DNA of 64,000 nucleotides, taken from NCBI GenBank assembly GCA_030680835.1, contig JAUXUD010000082.1:1-64000 (forward strand). The letters run 5' to 3'. Origin of the DNA: Bacteroidota bacterium (lineage in GTDB: Bacteria > Bacteroidota > Bacteroidia > UKL13-3). This document shows positions 29,191 through 36,807 of this stretch, one piece after another. Numbering within the stretch: position 1 is the stretch's first letter; every line of letters begins with the position of its first letter. The notes under the pieces are model-generated. The model was not told the origin of the DNA. It ran no database searches and saw nothing but the letters and a program-made list of their open reading frames with translations. The translations under genes and the position numbers were made by a program.

Positions 29191-29853
29191 ATGAAGAATA
29201 TGCTTTTACGGTTTTTATTCCCGGCGCAATTTTCAACTTTTAATACAAATTGGAAGGAAGCTCTGAGTCAAAATTCCTTTATTATTCAACTGTTTTCAAC
29301 ACTGGGTATATTGGGATTAATTGGTGTTTTTATACCCATATTCTTCAGTTATATACAAAGCGTACAGGGTTATCAAATAAACGATTTGATATTAAACGAA
29401 ATCCCGGTGCGGAATATGTCGGTGATTATTTTTCTGCTGATTTATTCTGTGATAATAATTGGGATTATTAATTTAATAAGCAATCCGTTACTTTTTATGA
29501 AATGCTTACAGGCATATTGCCTGCTGGTGCTGATCCGAATTGTTTGCCTGTACTTGGTTCCGCTCGAACCCGAACGTTCTATTATTCCTCTGGAGGATCC
29601 TTTTTTGGCACAGTTTTTTTACAGTGGTAAGGCAATCACCAAAGACTTGTTTTTTTCGGGACACGTTTCAACAATGGCACTTCTTACCCTTGCCATACCC
29701 TTTGTTCCATTAAAATATATTTTTGCAGTGGCAACTTTAATTGTTGCGGTATTAATTATGGTACAGCATGTTCATTATTCCATTGATGTAATTGCAGCAC
29801 CCTTTTTTTCCTGGATAAGTTTTCGTTTAATCGGGCTGTTGACCGGCAAGTAG
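29191..29853 (+). CDS. PAP2_C / sphingomyelin-synthase-like phosphotransferase
   Basis: This 220-aa integral membrane protein has about six hydrophobic helices. The late motifs LFFSGHVST (H158) and HYSIDVIAA (H195, D199) match, residue for residue in spacing, the SGHT and HYTIDV motifs and His-His-Asp triad of eukaryotic sphingomyelin and inositol phosphorylceramide synthases. Being fourth in a sphingolipid gene run, it is a good candidate for placing a phospho-headgroup (for example phosphoethanolamine or phosphoinositol) on ceramide, or for dephosphorylating a lipid. Donor is unknown. Its last 27 bases overlap the 3' end of convergent pyrB. Confidence 0.78.
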   Translation: MKNMLLRFLFPAQFSTFNTNWKEALSQNSFIIQLFSTLGILGLIGVFIPIFFSYIQSVQGYQINDLILNEIPVRNMSVIIFLLIYSVIIIGIINLISNPLLFMKCLQAYCLLVLIRIVCLYLVPLEPERSIIPLEDPFLAQFFYSGKAITKDLFFSGHVSTMALLTLAIPFVPLKYIFAVATLIVAVLIMVQHVHYSIDVIAAPFFSWISFRLIGLLTGK

Positions 29854-30756
29854 ATACATCACGGCCATACGGGTAGCCACACCATTTTCAACCTGATCCA
29901 GGATGATGCTGTGTTTGCTGTCGGCCACTTCGCTGGTAATTTCAACACCCCGGTTAATCGGTCCCGGATGCATAATAATAATTTCTTTATCCAACGAATC
30001 CAGGCGTTCTTTGTCAAGGCCATAAAGCATGCTGTATTCGCGCAAACTCGGGAAATATTTGATATCCTGGCGTTCGAGCTGAATACGCAACATATTGGCT
30101 ACATCACACCACTTGAGTGCTTTCATTAAGTCGAGTTCAACCTGAACTCCGAGCGATTTAATATGTTTTGGAATCAGGGTAGTAGGTCCGCAAACCATAA
30201 CTTCAGCACCTAATTTTTGCAGACAAAAGATGTTCGAAAGGGCCACACGGGAATGGGTAATATCACCTACAATGACTACTTTTTTACCTTTAACACTTCC
30301 CAGTTTTTCCCGTATCGAATAAGCATCCAGCAAGGCTTGCGTGGGATGTTCATGGGTACCGTCGCCGGCATTGATAATTTGTGCACTTACATGCCGGGCT
30401 AAAAACTGGCATGCCCCCGGAGCAGGGTGGCGCATTACCACCATATCCACTTTCATGGCCAGAATGTTATTTACCGTATCGATTAAAGTTTCTCCTTTTG
30501 TAACCGATGACTGTGAAGCCGAAAAGTTAACAATATCGGCACTCAGCCGCTTTTGGGCCAATTCAAAAGAAATTCGGGTACGTGTTGAATTTTCAAAAAA
30601 AACATTGGCAACAGTAACATCGCGCAGGGAAGGAACTTTTTTAATGGGCCGGTTAATAATAGATTTAAAATTATCAGCTGTTTCAAATACCAGATTGATA
30701 TCTTCAGCGGTAATATCTTTGATTCCTAACAAATGTCTTTGCGAAAATTTTTTCAT
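29827..30756 (-). CDS. pyrB: Aspartate carbamoyltransferase, catalytic subunit
   Basis: PyrB forms N-carbamoyl-aspartate from carbamoyl phosphate and aspartate, committing to pyrimidine synthesis. The 309-aa length is standard. FFENSTRTRISFELAQKRL carries the STRTR carbamoyl-phosphate motif (about 54-58), MRHPAPGA (about 107) and GDGTHEHPTQALLDAYSI (about 132) are in place, and the aspartate-domain motif HPGPINRGVEI is near 265. It is transcribed after pyrR with a 92-base gap that carries a REP-like hairpin. The 3' end overlaps the sphingolipid phosphotransferase gene. No pyrI is adjacent. Confidence 0.96.
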   Translation of the reverse strand: MKKFSQRHLLGIKDITAEDINLVFETADNFKSIINRPIKKVPSLRDVTVANVFFENSTRTRISFELAQKRLSADIVNFSASQSSVTKGETLIDTVNNILAMKVDMVVMRHPAPGACQFLARHVSAQIINAGDGTHEHPTQALLDAYSIREKLGSVKGKKVVIVGDITHSRVALSNIFCLQKLGAEVMVCGPTTLIPKHIKSLGVQVELDLMKALKWCDVANMLRIQLERQDIKYFPSLREYSMLYGLDKERLDSLDKEIIIMHPGPINRGVEITSEVADSKHSIILDQVENGVATRMAVMYLLAGQQPD

Positions 30757-30813
30757 TTTGTTATGGTTGTTTTATTTTGTTAGTTCGTTGATAAATTTGT
30801 TACATCCGGGGCA

Positions 30814-30838
30814 GGGCAGGCAAAAGGCCAGCCCTTAC
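30814..30838. repeat. REP-like hairpin between pyrR and pyrB
   Basis: Arms GGGCAGGC (30814-30821) and GCCAGCCC (30827-30834) pair with one mismatch around a short A-rich loop. Read on the minus strand, GTAAGG immediately precedes the stem, a near match to the GTAG tetranucleotide of REP elements. It could also act as an attenuator-like structure between the two pyrimidine genes, but no T-run follows. Confidence 0.5.
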
Positions 30839-30848
30839 GAGCGGAATA

Positions 30849-31391
30849 TCAATCATTTGTTAACATGTGTACCACATCTTTTTTGCCGTTTTCTTTCCAT
30901 TCTACTTTTACTTTATCGTTGGTTCTTGTATCTACGCTCATACCAATGTAATTTGCCTGTATGGGCACATCCCGGCTGTATTTGCGGTCAATTAATACCA
31001 ATAGTTCAACTTTCCGGGGTCTTCCAAAATCGGTAATGGCATCGAGTGCAGCTCTTACTGTACGGCCGGTATACAATACATCATCTATCAGTACAATTCG
31101 TTTGTCCTGAACCGTAAAATCTATTTTAAGTTCACTGGGTACAATTTGTTCGTTGCCTCTTCTAAAATCATCGCGGTAAAAAGAGATATCCAGTTCACCA
31201 TATAAAAAATCCTGCTGTCCCCTGATGGCAATCATTTTTTCGCGGATGCGGCGCGACAGGAAAATTCCACGGGGTTGCATGCCGATAAAAGCAGTATCTT
31301 TAAAATCTCCCAGCCGTTCTATGAGTTCGTAACACAATCGGTTCAGAGTGATATCAAGCTGTTTTTTTTCTAGTATTATTCTTGAGTTCAT
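30849..31391 (-). CDS. pyrR: Bifunctional pyr operon regulator / uracil phosphoribosyltransferase
   Basis: PyrR is a type I phosphoribosyltransferase that in some bacteria also binds pyr mRNA in response to UMP. The 180-aa protein has the PRPP loop VLIDDVLYTGRTVRAALDA (about 95-115), an N-terminal RLCYELIER segment, IGMQPRGIFLSRRI and the late FGRPRKVELLVLIDR typical of PyrR. Location immediately upstream of pyrB on the same strand is the usual pyr order. I do not see a classical PyrR-binding attenuator upstream, so regulation by RNA binding is unproven here. Confidence 0.92.
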   Translation of the reverse strand: MNSRIILEKKQLDITLNRLCYELIERLGDFKDTAFIGMQPRGIFLSRRIREKMIAIRGQQDFLYGELDISFYRDDFRRGNEQIVPSELKIDFTVQDKRIVLIDDVLYTGRTVRAALDAITDFGRPRKVELLVLIDRKYSRDVPIQANYIGMSVDTRTNDKVKVEWKENGKKDVVHMLTND

Positions 31392-31488
31392 GGCTTAGAA
31401 CTTCTGGTTAATGAAGGCCAAATATGAGAAATATATTTGAATATTGTTTTATTTTTAGTTGAAACATGGGTTTATCATGACACATGTA

Positions 31489-31899
31489 CTATTTTGTTGC
31501 TGACAATTCAAGGATAATATCAAACTCATCTGGCTTCAATGGGGATACCGACAAGCGGCCGATTTTAACCAGTGCAATATTTTGCAAACGTTTATCGGAT
31601 TTTATCTGTTCAAGTGTTACAGGTTTTTTAAGCTTCTTAAATGGTTTTAATTCAACCACCAGCCAGGCTGAGTCTTCAGTAGTTGGATCGGGATATGATT
31701 CTTTTGAAACCTTCGCGATGCCCACAATTTCCTTTCCCTCATTGCTGTGGTACCACAATACCAAATCTCCTTTTTTCATGGCTCTCAGGTTATTTCTGGC
31801 GGCATAATTACGCACGCCATCCCATACCGTTTTTCCGTCTTTTTCAAATTGCTCCCAACTATAAGTTGAGGGTTCCGATTTAACCAGCCAGTAATTCAT
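31489..31899 (-). CDS. EVE domain protein
   Basis: This 136-aa single-domain protein has MNYWLVKSEPSTYSWEQFEKDG at the start, VWDGVRNYAARNNLRAMKKGDLVLWYHSNEGKEIVGIA in the middle and LVKIGRLSVSPL near the end, the complete EVE (PUA-like) fold signature seen in thymocyte nuclear protein 1. EVE domains bind modified bases in DNA or RNA (for example 5-methylcytosine). Its substrate is unknown. It lies between pyrR and the Uma2 gene on the same strand; no restriction system is in the window. Confidence 0.92.
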   Translation of the reverse strand: MNYWLVKSEPSTYSWEQFEKDGKTVWDGVRNYAARNNLRAMKKGDLVLWYHSNEGKEIVGIAKVSKESYPDPTTEDSAWLVVELKPFKKLKKPVTLEQIKSDKRLQNIALVKIGRLSVSPLKPDEFDIILELSATK

Positions 31900-31946
31900 T
31901 TTATAGGTTCTTATAATATTGTTTTCAGCAAAACTTTCTTGATAAA

Positions 31947-32540
31947 TCAGGTGTTCACATGGTCAAAAACATCCTGTAGATTCAGTGAAAATCCGGGTAA
32001 AACGGAAGTAGTAATAATATCACCGGAAGTAAATAATCTGGATGCCTTATATTTCCCATAAATCAGGGTGTTAACCTGCAAGGTTTGCCCATCTGGAGAG
32101 ATAATCCAATATTCCAAAACACCTCTTTCTTCGTACACTTCATATTTATTTTGAAGTTCCTTGCGGTTGTTTCCCTGAGATAGTATTTCAATAATCAAAT
32201 CGGGAGCCCCAATACAACCTGCATCATCGAGTTTTTCAGGATCACAGATAACACAAATATCGGGCTGAACCACAGTAAAGATGTCTTCGTTCTTTTTGGA
32301 ATGTACCGGTAAACGAACATCAAAGGGAGCATCATAAACTTCACATTTTTTGTCTTCCAGAAAATTGTAAATTTTATTACATACTATAGCTGAAATTTTC
32401 TGATGAATTCTCTTTGGTGCAGCATTCATGCGAAAAACCCGGCCTTTTATCAGCTCAACCATATCTGGCATGGTCCATGTGAGATAATCAGCATAGGAGT
32501 ACCCATAAAAAGTCATATCCGGTTCACGCGCTTCCATCAA
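31947..32540 (-). CDS. Uma2 family (DUF820) putative endonuclease
   Basis: This 197-aa protein has the Uma2 PD-(D/E)XK-like core: FDVRLPV, then VVQPDICVICDPEKLDDAGCIGAPDLIIEILS (about 100-130, with the catalytic-type D and E residues), a conserved KLQNKYEVYEE-like helix (KELQNKYEVYEERGVLEYWI) and a final GFSLNLQDVF. Uma2 proteins are abundant in Cyanobacteria and occur in Bacteroidota; their nuclease function is predicted from fold. It starts 31 bases beyond the rpsA terminator and is likely transcribed separately. Confidence 0.88.
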   Translation of the reverse strand: MMEAREPDMTFYGYSYADYLTWTMPDMVELIKGRVFRMNAAPKRIHQKISAIVCNKIYNFLEDKKCEVYDAPFDVRLPVHSKKNEDIFTVVQPDICVICDPEKLDDAGCIGAPDLIIEILSQGNNRKELQNKYEVYEERGVLEYWIISPDGQTLQVNTLIYGKYKASRLFTSGDIITTSVLPGFSLNLQDVFDHVNT

Positions 32541-32570
32541 TCAAAAATACTGATTCCAATTTGGAATGCA

Positions 32571-32603
32571 AAAAAAATCCCGGCCATGGCCAGGATTTTT
32601 TTT
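32571..32603 (-). terminator. Rho-independent terminator of rpsA
   Basis: A GGCC-ATGGCC-centred GC stem (minus-strand AATCC...GGATT pairing with one mismatch) is flanked by eight T residues on one side and eight A residues on the other, so it could work in both directions. It lies 12 bases past the rpsA stop on the minus strand and separates it from the Uma2 gene. Confidence 0.85.
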
Positions 32604-32614
32604 CCACCTTCCGG

Positions 32615-34414
32615 TTATTTTCCTTCGAGTTTTGCTTTTAACTCTGCGAGTCCACCTACGTCGGCAAATGTTGATTTTTCATTTGCTTCGTTCGATTTCT
32701 TAACGGCTTTAACAACTTTCTCTTTCTCAACTTCGGTTTTCTTCACTTCAGCTTCTTTCTTCACTTCAATTTCTTCTCTCCAAACTGCTGTATGCGATAA
32801 CACGATGCGTCTGTTTTCTTTATTAAACTCAGTAACTTTAAATATCAGTACCTCGTCTTCCTTGGCGGTTTTCTTATCCTCTTTCTGCAATTGCTTTAAA
32901 GGCGCATAACCTTCAACACCATAAGGTAACGCGATGGTTGCACTCTTGTCTTCAATTTTCAAAATGGTTCCTTCATGTTCTGAACCTACTGAGAATAACG
33001 ACTCAAATGCTTCCCAAGGATTTTCATCCAGTTGTTTGTGTCCAAGACTTAAGCGGCGGTTTTCAAGATCAACCTCTAATACCAATACTTCCAGTTCCTG
33101 GTTCACTTTTACAAATTCATTCGGATGTTTGATTTTCTTGGTCCAGCTAAGGTCTGAAACGTGAACCAAACCATCTACACCTTCTTCGAGTTCAACAAAC
33201 AAACCGTAGTTGGTCATGTTGCGTACAACTCCTTTATGGCGTGAACCCACAGGATATCTTTCCTGAATATTCACCCAAGGATCGGCTTTTAATTGTTTAA
33301 CGCCCAGCGACATTTTGCGTTCTTCTTTCTCTAAAGTAAGAATTACGGCTTCCATTTCGTCACCCATTTTCAGGAAATCCTGAGGGCTTCGTAAATGCTG
33401 GCTCCAGCTCATTTCACTTACGTGAATCAAACCTTCAACACCCGGAGCGATTTCAAGGAATGCACCGTAATCGGCAATATTTACAATCTTACCTTTTACT
33501 TTGGCACCAACTTGTAAGTTTTCTGCCAAACTATCCCATGGATGTGCACCCAATTGTTTTAATCCTAATGAGATTCGTTTTTTCTCATCATCAAAATCCA
33601 AAACAACCACATTAATTTTCTCATCCATCTTCAATACTTCTTCGGGATGATTGATTCGACCCCACGAAATATCTGTTATATGTAACAAACCATCCACACC
33701 ACCCAAATCAATAAATACGCCGAATGAAGTCATGTTTTTAACAGTTCCTTCAAGCACCTGGCCTTTTTCCAATTTCGATAAAATGTCTGATTTTTGTTTT
33801 TCGATATCTTCTTCAATCAGTACTTTATGTGAAATAACCACATTTTTGAAAGCATGATTTACTTTAACCACTTTAAAAGGCATGGTTTGACCTACATACA
33901 CATCGTAATCTTTAATCGGTTTGGTATCAATTTGTGAACCGGGTAAGAAAGTATCAATACCCATTACATCTACAACCAATCCGCCTTTGGTACGCGATTT
34001 TACATAACCATTAACTACAATATCATTTTCATTGGCTGCCAGGATATTCTCCCAGGCACGCTCGCTTACCGCTTTTTTGCGCGATAAAATCAACTGACCC
34101 ATCGGGTCTTCTTTGGTTTCCAGCAATACCTCAACCACATCGCCAACTTTTAAATCGGGCATATCGCGGAATTCGGTGCGGGCAATTAAGCCATCAGACT
34201 TAAAGCCGATGTTTAAAACTACCTCTTTTTCTGTAAAACCTACCACAGTACCTTTTACAATTTCTCTTTCTGTAAAGGCGCTCAGGGTGTTCTCATACAG
34301 GTTGGTTAACGTTTGGTGTTCCTCTTGCGAGTAGCCGCCAAATCCGGCTTTGTCCATGCTCCAGTCGAAATCCATTTCGGGAGCAGGGGAAGTTAAATTA
34401 GTGTTTTGTGACAA
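32615..34414 (-). CDS. rpsA: 30S ribosomal protein S1
   Basis: This 599-aa protein has six S1 OB-fold repeats between about 50 and 545 (IVKGTVVGFTEKEVVLNIGF, NGYVKSRTKGGLVVDVMG, LEGTVKNMTSFGVFIDLG, VKGKIVNIADYGAFLEI, HKGVVRNMTNYGLFVEL, HEGTILKIEDKSATIAL) and a lysine- and glutamate-rich tail. S1 unfolds mRNA on the 30S subunit. The start is TTG at 34414, with an AGGAGAA ribosome-binding site ending about 7 bases before it; the next ATG would remove the N-terminal MSQNTNLTSPAPE typical of the family. An intrinsic terminator follows. Confidence 0.97.
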   Translation of the reverse strand: MSQNTNLTSPAPEMDFDWSMDKAGFGGYSQEEHQTLTNLYENTLSAFTEREIVKGTVVGFTEKEVVLNIGFKSDGLIARTEFRDMPDLKVGDVVEVLLETKEDPMGQLILSRKKAVSERAWENILAANENDIVVNGYVKSRTKGGLVVDVMGIDTFLPGSQIDTKPIKDYDVYVGQTMPFKVVKVNHAFKNVVISHKVLIEEDIEKQKSDILSKLEKGQVLEGTVKNMTSFGVFIDLGGVDGLLHITDISWGRINHPEEVLKMDEKINVVVLDFDDEKKRISLGLKQLGAHPWDSLAENLQVGAKVKGKIVNIADYGAFLEIAPGVEGLIHVSEMSWSQHLRSPQDFLKMGDEMEAVILTLEKEERKMSLGVKQLKADPWVNIQERYPVGSRHKGVVRNMTNYGLFVELEEGVDGLVHVSDLSWTKKIKHPNEFVKVNQELEVLVLEVDLENRRLSLGHKQLDENPWEAFESLFSVGSEHEGTILKIEDKSATIALPYGVEGYAPLKQLQKEDKKTAKEDEVLIFKVTEFNKENRRIVLSHTAVWREEIEVKKEAEVKKTEVEKEKVVKAVKKSNEANEKSTFADVGGLAELKAKLEGK

Positions 34415-34553
34415 TTAAAAAGTTCTCCTTTCGCTTAAAAAAGCCTGCGAATATAAGCCTAAAATGTTGAATGGCAAATAAAAAGAAGATATTTCAGGAT
34501 GATTTTATCAGAAAAGTTTTTGCTTAAGTTCCTTGCGGGGGACATAAAGACTT

Positions 34554-34886
34554 TCAATAATTCAGCAAATCATTCAAGGTGTCTTTCAATTGTTGTATTG
34601 TTTCCTTTGGCACCACTCCAATCCGTTTTTTAAGTCGGTTCTTCGACAAACTTCTGATGTGAATAGTCATGACCTCAGATTTGACTTTTAACCCATTTTG
34701 TTTATTGGGCTCAAGAATAGGATTACCTTTGTAATTTTTAAGTTTTGTGGTTAAGGGGCAACACACAATAACCGGCGCATATTCATTTGCAAGGTTTCCA
34801 CTTATTATGAGTACAGGTCTGAACCCGGCCTGCTCGCTTCCCTCAATAGGATTCAGGTTAGCCTGCCAAATTTCTCCTTGTTTCAT
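34554..34886 (-). CDS. mazF: MazF/PemK-type mRNA interferase toxin
   Basis: This 110-aa toxin starts MKQGEIWQANLNPIEGSEQAGFRPVLIIS, the full MazF signature, including the arginine and proline of RPVLI used for RNA cleavage and the later VCCPLTTKLKNYKGNP loop with the conserved threonine. It cuts cellular mRNA at short sequences when freed from its antitoxin; the cleavage motif cannot be read from sequence. Its ATG overlaps the antitoxin stop by four bases (ATGA). All catalytic positions look intact, so the module should be functional. Confidence 0.94.
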   Translation of the reverse strand: MKQGEIWQANLNPIEGSEQAGFRPVLIISGNLANEYAPVIVCCPLTTKLKNYKGNPILEPNKQNGLKVKSEVMTIHIRSLSKNRLKKRIGVVPKETIQQLKDTLNDLLNY

Positions 34887-35122
34887 TCCTGTTGGGTAAT
34901 TTGCCGGAAGTATTCTGCCATACCTTCTTCCGCGAGATTTAAAACATCTGTGTCTTCGCTCATCTGTTTATAAGACTTAATATACGCGGCTTTAGTAAGC
35001 TGATCCAAATAAATACGCAGCGCTTTTTCTATAAGCTTGTTTTTAGGCAATGACAAAACATTTGCTGCATCGGTAAGTTTGTTTAACAAATCGTCAGGTA
35101 ATGAACTTGTGAAGGTAGACAT
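34883..35122 (-). CDS. Ribbon-helix-helix antitoxin of the MazF module
   Basis: This 79-aa protein has an N-terminal ribbon-helix-helix domain (FTSSLPDDLLNKLTDAANVLSLPKNKLIEKALRIYLDQL, about 4-42) followed by an acidic, probably unstructured C-terminal tail that would wrap the toxin. It overlaps mazF by four bases. A promoter and an overlapping inverted repeat lie immediately upstream, as expected for an autoregulated antitoxin that represses its own operon. Confidence 0.9.
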   Translation of the reverse strand: MSTFTSSLPDDLLNKLTDAANVLSLPKNKLIEKALRIYLDQLTKAAYIKSYKQMSEDTDVLNLAEEGMAEYFRQITQQE

Positions 35123-35129
35123 ATTTATA

Positions 35130-35176
35130 TTTTATATTTACGAAACAAAAATATAAAATCTATTTAAATATTCAAA
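35130..35176 (-). promoter_or_regulatory. Promoter and operator of the MazF operon
   Basis: On the minus strand, TTTG (35176-35173) and TATTTTTG (35153-35146) are separated by exactly 19 bases, a perfect match to the Bacteroidota consensus TTTG-N19-TAnnTTTG. The -7 box overlaps one arm of a perfect inverted repeat (10-base arms TTTTATATTT at 35130-35139 and AAATATAAAA at 35149-35158, centres 19 bases apart, about two helical turns). This fits a dimer-of-dimers RHH operator that would occlude the promoter. Confidence 0.75.
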
Positions 35177-35266
35177 ATATTTTTGTTCCCCTTCGTTTCT
35201 TTGTTGCTTTGTAGCATAGAATTTATTGAGGCTACTAAGAAACTAAGGAACAAAGAATATTTAAAT
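35162..35266. repeat. Imperfect long hairpin repeat (octamer type, copy 1)
   Basis: The left arm (about 35182-35214, TTTGTTCC...TTTGTAGC) and right arm (about 35230-35257, GGCTACTAAG...GGAACAAAG) are imperfect inverted copies. The stem is extended by ATTTAAATATTC (35162-35173) and its complement ending near 35266. It is built of CTTTGTTN-like octamers and resembles the element at 54755-54819. It sits upstream of the MazF operon promoter. Confidence 0.7.
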
Positions 35267-35311
35267 TTTTGCTATTGAATTTGTTTACTTACCTTGTATG
35301 TAAGTAAAATT

Positions 35312-35707
35312 ATGAAAAATAATCATCGACTGGTTTTTAAAATCATATTGCTAATGTTACTGCTCCCTTCCTGCCTATTTTACCAGGAGCCCTCCTCATC
35401 GCTCGGCGATGTGCAGTTTGATATTTTTCCACATATTGTTAATCGCAAAGGGGAGTACTATCTTGAATACAAAGTAGATGTTTCGAAGAATAAACGAATC
35501 ATTTCGGCAAGACCGGTTTATGCCAAAATTAATAATAACAAGGCCTATTATTATTTCAGTAAGTCCATAAATGTTACTGAGTTGGGTGAATTGAAAGTGC
35601 GTCCCCTGGAGCTTGATGGGTTCACGGAATACGCAGGAAAGGATGAAGTTTACTGGCTCAATAAAGATTCATCGGAAGTGAAACTGCTGATTGTTTGGGA
35701 AAAATAA
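35312..35707 (+). CDS. Small hypothetical lipoprotein
   Basis: This 131-aa protein starts at ATG 35312 (an in-frame TTG lies at 35294) with a lipoprotein signal MKNNHRLVFKIILLMLLLPSC, the cysteine being residue 21. The mature part is beta-rich and charged, with DIFPHIVNRKGEYYLEYKVDV and YYFSKSINVTELGELKVRPLELDGF. I do not recognise the family. It should be anchored in the inner or outer membrane after Lgt action. It precedes hldD by 127 bases with no repeat or visible terminator between. Confidence 0.7.
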   Translation: MKNNHRLVFKIILLMLLLPSCLFYQEPSSSLGDVQFDIFPHIVNRKGEYYLEYKVDVSKNKRIISARPVYAKINNNKAYYYFSKSINVTELGELKVRPLELDGFTEYAGKDEVYWLNKDSSEVKLLIVWEK

Positions 35708-35834
35708 TTGGGATGATTCGTAAAGTATTTTCAAATCAAAAATTGATATATGAATGTACTCAGATTCGCATTTTTTAAATCAATTCATTAAAACCCTCTA
35801 ATTTGTTTATTTTCGCTTCCTTATAACGTAAAAT

Positions 35835-36800
35835 ATGATTATTGTTACCGGTGCCGAGGGCTTTATTGGCAGTTGTTTGGTAGGTTATCTCAATCAGCAA
35901 AATTATAACGACCTGATTCTGGTGGACGATTTTGGAGCTATGGACCACCGGGCTCAGAATCTTGTGGGTAAGGTTTACAAAGCCAAAGTTGAACGTAAAG
36001 CGTTTTTTGAATGGATGGACAAGAATGCCCATGAGGTACAGTTTGTGTTTCATATAGGAGCCCGTACCGATACAACCGATAAAAATGAAGCTGTTTTTAA
36101 AGAACTGAACCTGGATTTCAGTAAACAACTATTCAAATGTTGCGTGGCAGAAGGCATTCCGATTGTTTATGCATCGAGTGCGGCAACTTATGGGAATGGT
36201 GAAAATGGCTATGATGATGAGAAAGGACTGGAGCTGTTAAAACCGATGAATCCTTATGGCCGCTCAAAAAATGATTTTGACAAGTGGGTATTGACCCAGG
36301 CTGAACAGCCTTATTTTTGGGCGGGTTTAAAGTTTTTTAATGTATACGGACCCAATGAATACCATAAAGGCCGAATGGCCAGCGTGATATTGCATGCCTG
36401 GCAACAAATTAAAGAAACAGGAAAAGTAAAACTGTTTCAATCGCATCGTGATGATTATAAAGACGGAGAACAGAAGCGCGATTTTATATATGTAAAAGAC
36501 CTCTGTGAGGTTTGCCTGTTCCTGATGCACAACCGCAAAAATCAGGGTATTTATAATCTGGGTTCAGGCCATGCCCGCACCTGGAACGATTTAGCTAAAA
36601 GCATTTTTGCAGCCCTTAACCTTGAACCTAATATTGAATATATTCCGATTCCGGAAGATATCAGGGAAACTTATCAGTATTATACCGAAGCAACCATGAC
36701 AAAGCTAAAAAATATAGGTTATACCAAAGCATTTACACCCATAGAACAAGGGGTAAAAGACTATGTTCAAAATTATCTGGAACCACATAAATACCTGTAG
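35835..36800 (+). CDS. hldD: ADP-L-glycero-D-manno-heptose 6-epimerase
   Basis: HldD (RfaD) converts ADP-D-glycero-D-manno-heptose to the L-glycero form used in the LPS inner core. The 321-aa protein has the NADP Rossmann motif VTGAEGFIGSCLV (about 4-16), FHIGARTDTTD, a serine-rich YASSAATYG and the catalytic YGRSK (YxxxK, about 140-144). FFNVYGPNEYHKGRMAS and DFIYVKDL are the characteristic family motifs that separate HldD from other epimerases. It is followed 7 bases later by the sensor kinase gene, so these may share a transcript. Confidence 0.94.
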   Translation: MIIVTGAEGFIGSCLVGYLNQQNYNDLILVDDFGAMDHRAQNLVGKVYKAKVERKAFFEWMDKNAHEVQFVFHIGARTDTTDKNEAVFKELNLDFSKQLFKCCVAEGIPIVYASSAATYGNGENGYDDEKGLELLKPMNPYGRSKNDFDKWVLTQAEQPYFWAGLKFFNVYGPNEYHKGRMASVILHAWQQIKETGKVKLFQSHRDDYKDGEQKRDFIYVKDLCEVCLFLMHNRKNQGIYNLGSGHARTWNDLAKSIFAALNLEPNIEYIPIPEDIRETYQYYTEATMTKLKNIGYTKAFTPIEQGVKDYVQNYLEPHKYL

Positions 36801-36807
36801 GTAAAAT

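Noticed and set aside
30341-31036. 231-codon + strand frame across pyrB and pyrR
   Set aside because: It crosses two conserved minus-strand genes and the hairpin between them; composition reflects the opposite strand.
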